Of a stretch of 64,000 nucleotides of DNA, positions 9,002-16,950 are shown piece by piece (position 1 is the stretch's first letter; the number at the start of each line of letters is the position of its first letter). The translations under genes were made by a program, and so were the position numbers. A model generated the notes under the pieces. That model worked only from the letters and a program-made list of their open reading frames with translations, was not told where the DNA came from and did not search any database. The DNA lies in the NCBI RefSeq assembly GCF_042675745.1, contig NZ_JBHTJM010000008.1, positions 310,001 through 374,000 of the forward strand. The letters run 5' to 3'. The DNA comes from Pseudofulvibacter geojedonensis (GTDB lineage: Bacteria; Bacteroidota; Bacteroidia; Flavobacteriales; Flavobacteriaceae).

Positions 9002-9105
9002 GCACATAAGTTGTTCTATACCAGTTTTATGTAATTATATCCCAACTTTTTTAAAAAGGGTTTTATTATTAAGTGATTTGTATCATCTTTAAAATAATAC
9101 CCGAA

Positions 9106-10437
9106 ATGAATAAAAACAATTTACTATTAATGTTGCTGTTATGCACATTTGGTACCTATGCTCAAGTAGGAATAGGTACAACTACACCAGATTCAAGTGC
9201 TATGTTAGATATAGATTCTAATACTTCTGGTTTGTTAATACCAAGAATGTTAGAAACAGAACGTAACGCAATAACAAGTCCTGCTACAGGTTTATTAATT
9301 TATCAGACAGATAACTCACCTGGATTCTATTACTATAATGGAACTATATGGACAACCTTTGGAGGAGCAGATACTGACTGGACAGTAGTGGGGAATGATA
9401 TGTATAATGCTAATTCTGGCAATGTTGGAGTAGGTACCAACAGTCCTTCTACTAAATTTCATATAGAAAACATAGGTACCCCTGGAAGCTTATTAAATCA
9501 AGGTTTTGAATCAGGAATGGGGTCATTTACAACAGGAGGAGATGCTAATTGGACAATACAGTCTACTAATGTTAATTCAGGATCAAACGCAGCAGGAGCG
9601 GGGACTATTACTGACTCACAAACAACTTACATGGAGCGAACAATAACCATTCCAGCAGGAGGTGCTTCACTTAGTTTTTATTATGAAGTAAGTAGTGAAT
9701 CTGGTTACGATTATTTACGCTTTTATATTGATGGAGTACAGCAAGACCAGTGGTCAGGTACAATAGGTTATACTCAACAAATATATTTACTTGCAGCAGG
9801 GACTCAAACTTTAAGGTGGGCTTATGAAAAAGATAGTTCAGCAAGTAGTGGTAGTGATACGGCTTATGTAGACGATATAACTATTACAACAACAGCACCT
9901 GCAGCTATGCGATTGGTAGACGGTAATCAAGGTGTGGGTAAGGCATTAGTATCTGATGCAAACGGAAATGCTACATGGCAAACTTTATCTAATAATAACA
10001 TTAGTAACTTACCAAATATATTAGAGTTTCAAACAATGGAAATTCCTATTTGTAATAATGTGTCAACTGGTAGCACAGGTAGTTTTAATATAGATGTTAG
10101 AGGTGTTAATACAACTGTATCATGGGAGATTTTATCAAGACAAACTACTGTCGGAACAGTAGCTACTATAAGCGGAAACGATGTCTTATTGGCACCTTAC
10201 AGGCCAGAAAGATTACAAGTACGTTATGATTTTTCTCCAGCATTACCATTTGCTCCTAGTGGAATGATATTTAGTGCAAATAATAACAGCTCACATCCAG
10301 ACACTTTTAGTTTGAATTATGCCTCTAAATCAGCAGCGTCTATTACTATGAATATTACTAGAACTGATATTTTTGGAGATCAAACTTCTGATTGTTGGCA
10401 AGGTCAATTTTACTTTGATGTTTTAATAACTGAATAA
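9106..10437 (+). CDS. Secreted multi-domain protein, probable surface protein
   Basis: Protein of 443 residues. The start at 9106 gives a clean signal peptide (MNKNNLLLMLLLCTFGTYAQ); an in-frame GTG 33 bases upstream would spoil it. The N-terminal region (VGIGTTTPDSSAMLDIDS, then SGLLIPRMLETERNAI) is a pattern common in flavobacterial secreted proteins and resembles tail-fibre or trimeric-surface proteins. A MAM/CUB-like jelly-roll segment follows (about 145-265: GFESGMGSFTT ... LRFYIDGVQQDQW ... AYVDDITITT), and then a C-terminal beta-rich domain of about 140 residues. I see no T9SS sorting tail. It follows the two-component genes by about 100 bases, in the same direction. Function is unknown; adhesion or binding is a guess. 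Confidence 0.7.
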   Translation: MNKNNLLLMLLLCTFGTYAQVGIGTTTPDSSAMLDIDSNTSGLLIPRMLETERNAITSPATGLLIYQTDNSPGFYYYNGTIWTTFGGADTDWTVVGNDMYNANSGNVGVGTNSPSTKFHIENIGTPGSLLNQGFESGMGSFTTGGDANWTIQSTNVNSGSNAAGAGTITDSQTTYMERTITIPAGGASLSFYYEVSSESGYDYLRFYIDGVQQDQWSGTIGYTQQIYLLAAGTQTLRWAYEKDSSASSGSDTAYVDDITITTTAPAAMRLVDGNQGVGKALVSDANGNATWQTLSNNNISNLPNILEFQTMEIPICNNVSTGSTGSFNIDVRGVNTTVSWEILSRQTTVGTVATISGNDVLLAPYRPERLQVRYDFSPALPFAPSGMIFSANNNSSHPDTFSLNYASKSAASITMNITRTDIFGDQTSDCWQGQFYFDVLITE

Positions 10438-10522
10438 TAAGAGTTTAGCCCCCAATTATATATAGATTTATTACACAATGGGTAATTAAAATTCGGGTTT
10501 TTAATGCAGATAATAAATCTTT

Positions 10523-10551
10523 AAAAAGAGCGCTTTATGCGCTCTTTTTTT
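10523..10551. terminator. Intrinsic terminator
   Basis: Stem AAAAAGAGCGC / GCGCTCTTTTT with loop TTTAT and a T-run. It ends the secreted protein gene on the plus strand and, read the other way, is flanked by A-runs, so it may also stop the convergent gene. Confidence 0.9.
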
Positions 10552-10584
10552 ATGTTTAATGTGAGGTATTGTAAAGTAGTAATT

Positions 10585-11757
10585 TTATTTTACTAACATT
10601 TTAATGTTTTTATATAGACTTTCTGACTGTAATGTTAAAAAATAAATACCACGAGCATAGCGTTGAGTATTAATAGTTAGTATTTCAGCACCTAAAGAAT
10701 TAATGGTTTTGATATGTTTGCCATTTATATCTTTAATAGAAATATACACTTCTTCATTTAAACGAGAACAGTCTAGGTATACATTGTCACTTTCAGTTGG
10801 ATTTGGGTATAGTTTGATTAAATTATTTAGCTCATGTTGACTAACTGATAAAGAATTTATTTGGATACAATTTGAAATTCCATTGCAACCATTTTCAGTT
10901 ATTTGTACTGCATAGCTACCGTTAGAAGTAGGAGTAAAGTTTTGATTTGTAGCTCCACTTATAGGTGCATTACCATTATTACAATCAACCCATTGGTAAC
11001 TAGCCCCAGTTAAATTAGAGCTAAGAGTATTGTTATTATTTGTAATTGTGTAAGTTGGGTTAGAAGTATATTTACAAGTTCTTAGTTTATATTGTTCTAT
11101 TTCTGCTTCTGTCATATTGTGAATATTATTAGCTGGAGCTGCATTAATAGTATAATAATAAAAAGCTTCAGAATCTGCTTGACTTAAACCCATAGCCACA
11201 TAATAATTTATATATGGTTGATGATTATCATGGCCTACTGGGTAATCGGTCGCTTCGTTAGTACCGTCGCTCCATGAGTGTACACCAACTTCTGCACCTG
11301 GATCTATAATACGTTTGTTACCCGCAAAGAACATATCTGTTCCTCCAGAAGCAATAAAAGCATCTTGATTATAAGCATTTACAGCAGGAAGGTAGGTGGT
11401 ATAACCTCTATCTTTTAACTTTTGAGAAGCTTGTAAATTGGCAGTATCATCTTCACTACCTGGTATTTGCATAAATACTAGAGTGGTAACATTGGGATAA
11501 TTATCTATAAAAGTTTGAGTAACGGCAGGGGTAGTACTGCCAATTACTCCGTGTAATACAGCATAAGTAGATGTGTTGCTAGGTACATCAAAACGCAAAG
11601 GAGCATTCTCATTTAGAGTTAAACTGTTTAAGTAATTACTAAGACCAGAAATGTCAGGAGTACAATCACAAGACTCAGGTGTTTGAGAATTTGCAATAAA
11701 ACTAAATAGAAATACTACTAAGTTAAAGAATTTCGAAAAGGGGAATTTACAATCCAT
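10585..11757 (-). CDS. T9SS-sorted secreted protein with a ClpP-like domain
   Basis: Protein of 390 residues. The start at 11757 (MDCKFPFSK) places a hydrophobic signal directly at the N-terminus; an in-frame start 63 bases upstream adds an unlikely extension. Residues about 60-245 look like a ClpP/crotonase fold as in periplasmic COG3904-type proteins: LVFMQIPGSEDDTANLQAS resembles the glycine-rich strand-helix segment, IASGGTDMFFAG carries the candidate nucleophile Ser137, and GAEVGVHSWSD the candidate catalytic His160. A PKD/Ig-like stretch follows (GASYQWVDCNNG, SNGSYAVQITENGC). The last 75 residues are a type A sorting domain of the type IX secretion system (LIKLYPNPTESDNVYLD ... GIYFLTLQSE). 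A secreted serine peptidase role is inference. Confidence 0.75.
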   Translation of the reverse strand: MDCKFPFSKFFNLVVFLFSFIANSQTPESCDCTPDISGLSNYLNSLTLNENAPLRFDVPSNTSTYAVLHGVIGSTTPAVTQTFIDNYPNVTTLVFMQIPGSEDDTANLQASQKLKDRGYTTYLPAVNAYNQDAFIASGGTDMFFAGNKRIIDPGAEVGVHSWSDGTNEATDYPVGHDNHQPYINYYVAMGLSQADSEAFYYYTINAAPANNIHNMTEAEIEQYKLRTCKYTSNPTYTITNNNNTLSSNLTGASYQWVDCNNGNAPISGATNQNFTPTSNGSYAVQITENGCNGISNCIQINSLSVSQHELNNLIKLYPNPTESDNVYLDCSRLNEEVYISIKDINGKHIKTINSLGAEILTINTQRYARGIYFLTLQSESLYKNIKMLVK

Positions 11758-11910
11758 ATCTAAAAATTTATAGGTTACATTTTTTAGATATGGTATATAG
11801 TAAGTACTATACAAATTCAATCAAGAATTGCTCCTCCCAATTTCTTCCATATGTTAGAGGATTCTTTTAGTAGATTAAATTCATTCCAAATATATAAAAA
11901 AATATGAAAC

Positions 11911-11950
11911 TGACACCATGTCATACAAAAAGTATTGGCATACATCTTGA
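11911..11950 (+). promoter_or_regulatory. Candidate dnaK control region: dyad plus sigma54-like element
   Basis: TGACA-CCA-TGTCA (11911-11923) is a perfect inverted repeat. TTGGCATACATCTTGA (11935-11950) follows; its TGGCAT-N5-TTG matches the -24/-12 sigma54 consensus except A instead of C at the -12 GC. A start near 11962 would give a leader of about 38 bases before the dnaK ATG. No TAnnTTTG element is present. Assignment to sigma54 or heat-shock control is inference. Confidence 0.4.
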
Positions 11951-11999
11951 CAATAAGTAAGCGTAAAATTGAATTAAAAATTTAAATATAAATTATAAA

Positions 12000-13904
12000 A
12001 TGAGTAAAATAATTGGAATCGATTTAGGTACTACCAACTCTTGTGTTTCTGTAATGGAAGGTAATGAGCCAGTAGTTATACCTAATGCAGAAGGAAAAAG
12101 AACAACCCCATCTGTAATTGCTTTTGTAGAAGGAGGAGAGATTAAAGTAGGTGACCCTGCAAAAAGGCAAGCGGTAACCAACCCAACAAAAACGGTAGCT
12201 TCTGTTAAACGTTTTATGGGAAATAAATTTTCAGAGTGTACTGAAGAAATTAGTAGAACAGCTTATAAAGTTGTAAAAGGAGATAACGATACACCTCGTG
12301 TAGATATTGACGGACGTTTATATTCTCCTCAAGAACTATCTGCTATGACACTTCAGAAAATGAAAAAAACAGCTGAAGATTATTTAGGGCAAGATGTTTC
12401 TAGAGCAGTAATTACAGTTCCAGCTTATTTTAACGATGCACAACGTCAGGCTACTAAAGAAGCTGGAGAAATAGCTGGTTTAAAAGTAGAAAGAATTATT
12501 AATGAGCCAACAGCAGCAGCATTGGCTTATGGATTAGACAAGGCAGATCAAGACAAAAAAATAGTTGTATATGATTTAGGAGGAGGTACTTTTGATGTTT
12601 CTATCTTAGAATTAGGAGATGGTGTATTTGAAGTATTATCTACAAATGGTGATACACATTTAGGAGGAGATGATTTCGATCAAGTATTAATTGATTGGAT
12701 GGCTGATGAGTTTAAAAGCGAGAATGGTGGAATGGATTTAACTAAAGATCCAATGGCATTGCAGCGTTTAAAAGAAGCAGCAGAAAAAGCGAAGATTGAA
12801 TTATCTGCTTCTACACAAACAGAAATTAACTTACCATATATTACTGCAGATGCTTCAGGACCTAAGCACTTAGTTAAAACATTAACTAGAGCTAAGTTTG
12901 AGCAATTAGCAGATGATTTAGTACGTCGTTCTATGTTGCCTTGTGAAAAAGCATTACAAGATGCAGGAATTTCTAAATCAGACATCGATGAAGTAATTTT
13001 AGTAGGAGGTTCTACTCGTATTCCTAAAATTCAAGAAGAAGTAGAAAAGTTCTTTGGTAAAGCTCCATCAAAAGGAGTAAACCCAGATGAGGTTGTTGCT
13101 ATTGGAGCAGCGATTCAAGGAGGTGTATTAACTGGAGATGTAAAAGATGTATTATTATTAGATGTTACTCCATTATCATTAGGAATTGAAACTATGGGTA
13201 ATGTAATGACTAAGTTAATTGATGCCAATACAACTATTCCTACTAAGAAATCTCAGGTGTTTTCAACTGCAGCAGACAATCAACCATCTGTAGAGATTCA
13301 TGTATTGCAAGGAGAGCGTCCAATGGCTGCAGATAACAAAACAATTGGTCGTTTTCATTTAGATGGAATTCCACCAGCACAGAGAGGAGTACCTCAAATT
13401 GAAGTAACTTTTGATATTGATGCTAACGGAATTATTAAAGTATCTGCTACAGATAAAGCTACAGGTAAGTCTCAAGATATTAGGATAGAAGCTTCTTCAG
13501 GGTTAACAGAAGAGGAAATAGAAAAGATGAAGCGTGAGGCTGAAGCAAATGCTGAAGCTGATAAAGCTAAAAAAGAGCAAGTAGATAAGTTAAATGAAGC
13601 TGATGCAATGATTTTCCAAACGGAAAAGCAATTAAAAGAGTTTGGTGATAAATTATCTGATGATAAGAAACAGCCAATAGAAGCAGCTTTAGAAGAGTTA
13701 AAGAAAGCTTACGAAACAAAAGATGTTGCAACTATTCAACCAGCTTTAGATAAAATAAATGAAGCTTGGAAAGTAGCATCAGAAGAAATGTATAAGGCTC
13801 AGCAAGAAGCTCAACAAGGTGGAGCTGCTGAACCAGAAGGACAAACAGAGTCTACTAACGATACAGAAGATGTTCAAGATGTAGATTTTGAAGAAGTAAA
13901 GTAA
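12000..13904 (+). CDS. dnaK: Chaperone protein DnaK (Hsp70)
   Basis: ATP-dependent cytoplasmic chaperone that folds and refolds proteins with DnaJ and GrpE. All Hsp70 signatures are present: IGIDLGTTNSCVSVMEG at the start, VYDLGGGTFDVSILELG near residue 190, and VILVGGSTRIPKIQ near 335. The nucleotide-binding domain spans about 1-380, the interdomain linker DVLLLDVTPLSLGIETMG follows, then the substrate-binding domain and a helical lid. The C-terminus ends in a Gln/Ala/Glu-rich tail and an acidic finish (DVQDVDFEEVK) like the conserved EEVD-type end of bacterial DnaK. Length of 634 is normal. dnaJ and grpE are not adjacent here. A distinct upstream element (11911-11950) may give heat-shock control. 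Confidence 0.99.
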   Translation: MSKIIGIDLGTTNSCVSVMEGNEPVVIPNAEGKRTTPSVIAFVEGGEIKVGDPAKRQAVTNPTKTVASVKRFMGNKFSECTEEISRTAYKVVKGDNDTPRVDIDGRLYSPQELSAMTLQKMKKTAEDYLGQDVSRAVITVPAYFNDAQRQATKEAGEIAGLKVERIINEPTAAALAYGLDKADQDKKIVVYDLGGGTFDVSILELGDGVFEVLSTNGDTHLGGDDFDQVLIDWMADEFKSENGGMDLTKDPMALQRLKEAAEKAKIELSASTQTEINLPYITADASGPKHLVKTLTRAKFEQLADDLVRRSMLPCEKALQDAGISKSDIDEVILVGGSTRIPKIQEEVEKFFGKAPSKGVNPDEVVAIGAAIQGGVLTGDVKDVLLLDVTPLSLGIETMGNVMTKLIDANTTIPTKKSQVFSTAADNQPSVEIHVLQGERPMAADNKTIGRFHLDGIPPAQRGVPQIEVTFDIDANGIIKVSATDKATGKSQDIRIEASSGLTEEEIEKMKREAEANAEADKAKKEQVDKLNEADAMIFQTEKQLKEFGDKLSDDKKQPIEAALEELKKAYETKDVATIQPALDKINEAWKVASEEMYKAQQEAQQGGAAEPEGQTESTNDTEDVQDVDFEEVK

Positions 13905-13931
13905 TTGTTACGTTACATATCTTTAATATTC

Positions 13932-13959
13932 AAGGCAACCCAATTAGGGTTGCCTTTTT
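13932..13959 (+). terminator. Intrinsic terminator after dnaK
   Basis: Perfect 10-base stem AAGGCAACCC / GGGTTGCCTT with loop AATTA and a T-tail. Confidence 0.92.
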
Positions 13960-14043
13960 ATATTGATTTTATTGTTAAAATATTTATAAAAACAAAAGAG
14001 GGTTTTTAGTTTAGTTTTACTTTTAAGTTTTAAAAACTACACT

Positions 14044-14958
14044 ATGAAATTTCTTTTTTCTGTACTTGCAATATGGGTACAATTATTTGCATTTAGCCAA
14101 GAACCAGCATTACCCAACTTAAAAGATTTTGCTAAAACAAGAGATTTTACAATTTCTAATAACTCAAACGAGGCCTATTTTACAGTGCAGAGTCCTAATG
14201 AAGAAGTATCGGGTATTTTTAAAACAGTAAAAAAAGAGGGAAACTGGCAAAGTCCAGTTTTAGTATCTTTTTCGGGAAAGTATAAAGACTTAGAACCTTT
14301 TTTATCTCCAGATGGTTTGCAATTATATTTTGTTTCTAACAGACCTTTAAATGAATCAGAAGAGAATCCTAAAGATTATGATATCTGGGTCGTTGAGCGT
14401 AAATCTAAAACAAGTAACTGGTCTAAACCTAGAAATTTAGGAGCCCCTATAAATACAGAATACAACGAGTTCTATCCAGTAATTACTAATTCTAAAAATA
14501 TGTACTTTACAAGTGATAAGCCTACAGCAAAAGGTAAAGATGATATCTTTTTATCTGAGTGGAAAGACCAGAGTTACCAAGAAACTATTTCTTTATCAGT
14601 AGCAATTAACTCAGAAGGTTATGAATACAATGCTTTCGTTGCGCCAGATGAAAGTTTTATACTATTCGGAGCATATAAACGAAAAGATGGATTGGGAAGT
14701 GGAGATATGTATATAAGTTATAAAAAAGAAGGTAAATGGACTCCAGCTAAGAACTTAGGAGAAAATTATAATTCTCAACAAATGGATTATTGTCCGTTTG
14801 TACATATGCCTTCTAAGACTTTGTATTTTACTAGTAGAAGATCTACTATTAAAACAGGAAACAATTACTCAACTACAGAGTTTATGTCAGAAATAAACAA
14901 ATATAATAATGGGTTGAGTAGAATTTATAAAATAGATTTTTCTAAATTTATAAACTAA
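14044..14958 (+). CDS. Secreted PD40 beta-propeller protein
   Basis: Protein of 304 residues with a signal peptide (cleavage near AFSQ, residue 18) and repeated PD40/WD40-like blades of the TolB type: FLSPDGLQLYFVSNRP, FYPVITNSKNMYFTSDKP, FVAPDESFILFGAYKR and FVHMPSKTLYFTSRR. The spacing of about 50 residues per blade and the phrases W..P.nlG and DIWVVER are typical of flavobacterial PD40 proteins, some of which bind peptidoglycan or glycans through an added OmpA domain; none is present here. It is probably periplasmic or secreted and acts in binding rather than catalysis. The DUF1801 gene follows after 14 bases, suggesting one transcript. Confidence 0.75.
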   Translation: MKFLFSVLAIWVQLFAFSQEPALPNLKDFAKTRDFTISNNSNEAYFTVQSPNEEVSGIFKTVKKEGNWQSPVLVSFSGKYKDLEPFLSPDGLQLYFVSNRPLNESEENPKDYDIWVVERKSKTSNWSKPRNLGAPINTEYNEFYPVITNSKNMYFTSDKPTAKGKDDIFLSEWKDQSYQETISLSVAINSEGYEYNAFVAPDESFILFGAYKRKDGLGSGDMYISYKKEGKWTPAKNLGENYNSQQMDYCPFVHMPSKTLYFTSRRSTIKTGNNYSTTEFMSEINKYNNGLSRIYKIDFSKFIN

Positions 14959-14972
14959 TCAATATTTATTAT

Positions 14973-15431
14973 ATGCAATCTAAAGCTACAACGCCAGAGC
15001 AATATATAGCAGAATTACCTGATGATAGAAAAGAAGTTATTAAAAAGCTTAGAAACACTATATTAGATAATTTACCAGATGGATTTGAAGAGGTAATGAG
15101 CTATGGAATGTTGGGCTATGTAGTACCACATTCATTATATCCAAATGGATACCATTGTGATCCTAAACTACCGCTACCATTTATAAGCTTGGCTTCTCAA
15201 AAAGCTCATATTGGTTTTTACCATATGGGAATTTATGCTAATAAAGAGTTAATGGATTGGTTAACAAAGGAATATACAAAAACAGATATAAAAGTAAAGC
15301 TGAATATGGGTAAAAGCTGTATTCGTTTTAAAAAAGAAGCACATATACCGTATAAGTTATTAGGAGACTTGGTGTCTAAAGTAACTCCAAAAGAATGGAT
15401 AGCAACTTATGAAGCAGCTTTTAAAAAATAG
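14973..15431 (+). CDS. DUF1801 (YdhG-like) protein
   Basis: Soluble protein of 152 residues that matches the DUF1801 family, with a frataxin-like fold. The typical opening is present (TPEQYIAELPDDRKEVIKKL), followed by GFEEVMSYGMLGYVVP and the conserved PLPFISLASQKAHIGFYHMG. Near the C-terminus GKSCIRFKK is the usual family block. No catalytic role is established. It is followed at once (start 15433, one base after its stop) by a small conserved gene, so the two are translationally linked and may act together. Confidence 0.85.
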   Translation: MQSKATTPEQYIAELPDDRKEVIKKLRNTILDNLPDGFEEVMSYGMLGYVVPHSLYPNGYHCDPKLPLPFISLASQKAHIGFYHMGIYANKELMDWLTKEYTKTDIKVKLNMGKSCIRFKKEAHIPYKLLGDLVSKVTPKEWIATYEAAFKK

Positions 15432-15432
15432 T

Positions 15433-15843
15433 ATGGCAAAGAAAACTTGGATAGAAAAGCGAGATGCTAAAAAGGAGTTTATCATAAAAAGGATTGATAA
15501 GCGTTTTGCTGATATGCCTGAAGGATGCAAAATGTTTATAGCTACCCCTAAAATAGTTGATGAATATGTTAAGTGTATAGAGAAGGGGAATGAAATAGAT
15601 ATACCTACGATGCGCAATGATTTAGCAATAGAATATGGAGCAGAAAAAACATGTCCGGTAACTTCTAGTATTTTTTTACGTACAGTTGCAGAAGCTGCAT
15701 TAGAAGAATTAGAACAAGGAAAACCTATAGAGGAAATTACTCCTTTTTGGAGAATGATGACACCTAAAGATAAAATAGCTAAAAAGCTAAGCTGTGGAGT
15801 AGATTTTATTCAGAAACAAAGAGAAAAAGAAGGATTGTTGTAA
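15433..15843 (+). CDS. Conserved small protein, possibly MGMT/ATL-like
   Basis: Protein of 136 residues. The ATG at 15433 is chosen because it directly follows the upstream stop (one base between) and gives the start MAKKTWIEKRDAKK seen in relatives I remember; an earlier in-frame start lies inside the DUF1801 gene. The core has the order TMRNDLAIEYGA, then CPVTSSIFLRTVAEAALEEL, then ITPFWRMM and IAKKLSCGVDFIQ. This may reflect the DNA-binding domain of alkyltransferase (MGMT/ATL) proteins, with WR in place of the PCHR active site, so no alkyl-acceptor cysteine. That link is tentative. It is cytoplasmic with no signal or membrane helix. Confidence 0.55.
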   Translation: MAKKTWIEKRDAKKEFIIKRIDKRFADMPEGCKMFIATPKIVDEYVKCIEKGNEIDIPTMRNDLAIEYGAEKTCPVTSSIFLRTVAEAALEELEQGKPIEEITPFWRMMTPKDKIAKKLSCGVDFIQKQREKEGLL

Positions 15844-15848
15844 TTTTG

Positions 15849-16412
15849 ATGCCTCAAAAAATTAATCCTTTGAAAATTTATAATAAATATAATTTCTTCA
15901 AGCATACCTATTGCGAATTTCAAGAAGTGTCTGAAAATCTTTTTAAAGAGAATCCGGCTCATTATAAAAGTAAATCAGATTCTTTATATCATTATACAGA
16001 AGAAGGAGTATACAGGTATTCAGATCATTGGGGAAGAGTAGCTAATTGTAGATGGAAGTTGTTAGCTAATTCAGCTTATAAGAATCAACAATATCATTTA
16101 GGTTTTGCTAAGTGGACCGATTTCTATCATTTAAATGATACCGATAAGCTTTTTTATATTTTAGTTGATTTTGAATCGAAAAAAGTGAATTTTCAACATA
16201 TAGGAATTAGTAATAAAGAAGGCAAAGTCTTGTTTACTGCTTTAGAGGCTCAAAAAAGGGTAAAACAAATAAGAAAGTTGTTTTCTGAAGATAAATGGGC
16301 CAGATATTACAATACTGATATAGATATGTTACGTAAAGAAATCATTACCGATTACATCTCATCAAACAAAAGTTTAACGGTTATTAAGAAATTTTACAAA
16401 ATGGTTAGTTAA
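15849..16412 (+). CDS. Conserved hypothetical protein
   Basis: Soluble protein of 187 residues, rich in aromatic and charged residues, with no signal peptide, membrane helix or motif I recognise. The ATG at 15849 is preferred to an in-frame TTG directly before it. The first third contains YHYTEEGVYRYSDHWGRVAN, and the middle reads like a beta-rich segment ending in FYILVDFESKKVNFQHIG. It lies 5 bases after the previous gene in the same direction, so it is part of the 14044-16412 cluster. Its end overlaps the convergent acetyltransferase gene by 8 bases. Function is unknown. Confidence 0.7.
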   Translation: MPQKINPLKIYNKYNFFKHTYCEFQEVSENLFKENPAHYKSKSDSLYHYTEEGVYRYSDHWGRVANCRWKLLANSAYKNQQYHLGFAKWTDFYHLNDTDKLFYILVDFESKKVNFQHIGISNKEGKVLFTALEAQKRVKQIRKLFSEDKWARYYNTDIDMLRKEIITDYISSNKSLTVIKKFYKMVS

Positions 16413-16875
16413 ACTTTAAAACCATTTTTATATCAGCTCTTTCATAGGGGCTATTAGGGTCTGTGGGCACTTCTTTAAAACCAAATTTTTTATATAAATA
16501 TAAAGCAGGTTTTAACTTTCTATTAGATTCTAACATCAAGGAGTTAATTTGTTTCTCTTTGGCATAATTAATAGTAGCTTCCATTAATTGATGGCCAATT
16601 TTACAACCTTTATACTTTTCGGTAACAGCCATTTTTGCTAGTTCAAACTCACCATCCTTAATCTTTATTAAAGCAACAGTACCAACAATTTCATCTTTAA
16701 TTTTTGCCAAAAATATCTCACCACCTTTATCAATAATATATTCTTTGGGGTTTTCTAGCATCTCTGTATCATGCGGTTCTATAACAAAATATTTTTCTAA
16801 CCATTCATAATTTAGGCTAGCAAAGTCTTTAGCGTAATCATCTTGAAATTTTATAATTGAAATTGTAGAATTCAT
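16405..16875 (-). CDS. GNAT family N-acetyltransferase
   Basis: Acetyl-CoA-dependent acetyltransferase of 156 residues. The GNAT core is clear: strand 4 with FELAKMAVTEKYKGCKIGHQLM, which contains the acetyl-CoA pyrophosphate-binding motif (Q/R-x-x-G-x-G/A, here YKGCKIG), followed by SLMLESNRKLKPALYLYKKFGF, the conserved strand 5 and helix 5 region. The substrate cannot be told; members of this subgroup acetylate small amines or protein N-termini. It is monocistronic and converges with the hypothetical gene at 15849. The start ATG lies 75 bases from the divergent nitronate monooxygenase gene, sharing a short intergenic control region. Confidence 0.88.
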   Translation of the reverse strand: MNSTISIIKFQDDYAKDFASLNYEWLEKYFVIEPHDTEMLENPKEYIIDKGGEIFLAKIKDEIVGTVALIKIKDGEFELAKMAVTEKYKGCKIGHQLMEATINYAKEKQINSLMLESNRKLKPALYLYKKFGFKEVPTDPNSPYERADIKMVLKFN

Positions 16876-16909
16876 GAAAATAAATTATGCAAGCATAATA
16901 ATAAAATGC

Positions 16910-16917
16910 TATATTTG
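16910..16917 (+). promoter_or_regulatory. -7 promoter element of the nitronate monooxygenase gene
   Basis: TATATTTG fits TAnnTTTG exactly and lies 41 bases before the ATG at 16951. No -33 TTG at the usual spacing. Confidence 0.5.
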
Positions 16918-16950
16918 ATGTAAATTTATAAGATAAAATCTTCTTTTCAA

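Noticed and set aside
12680..12985. Antisense open frame within dnaK
   Set aside because: Typical shadow of a highly conserved gene with biased codon use; no start signal or homology.
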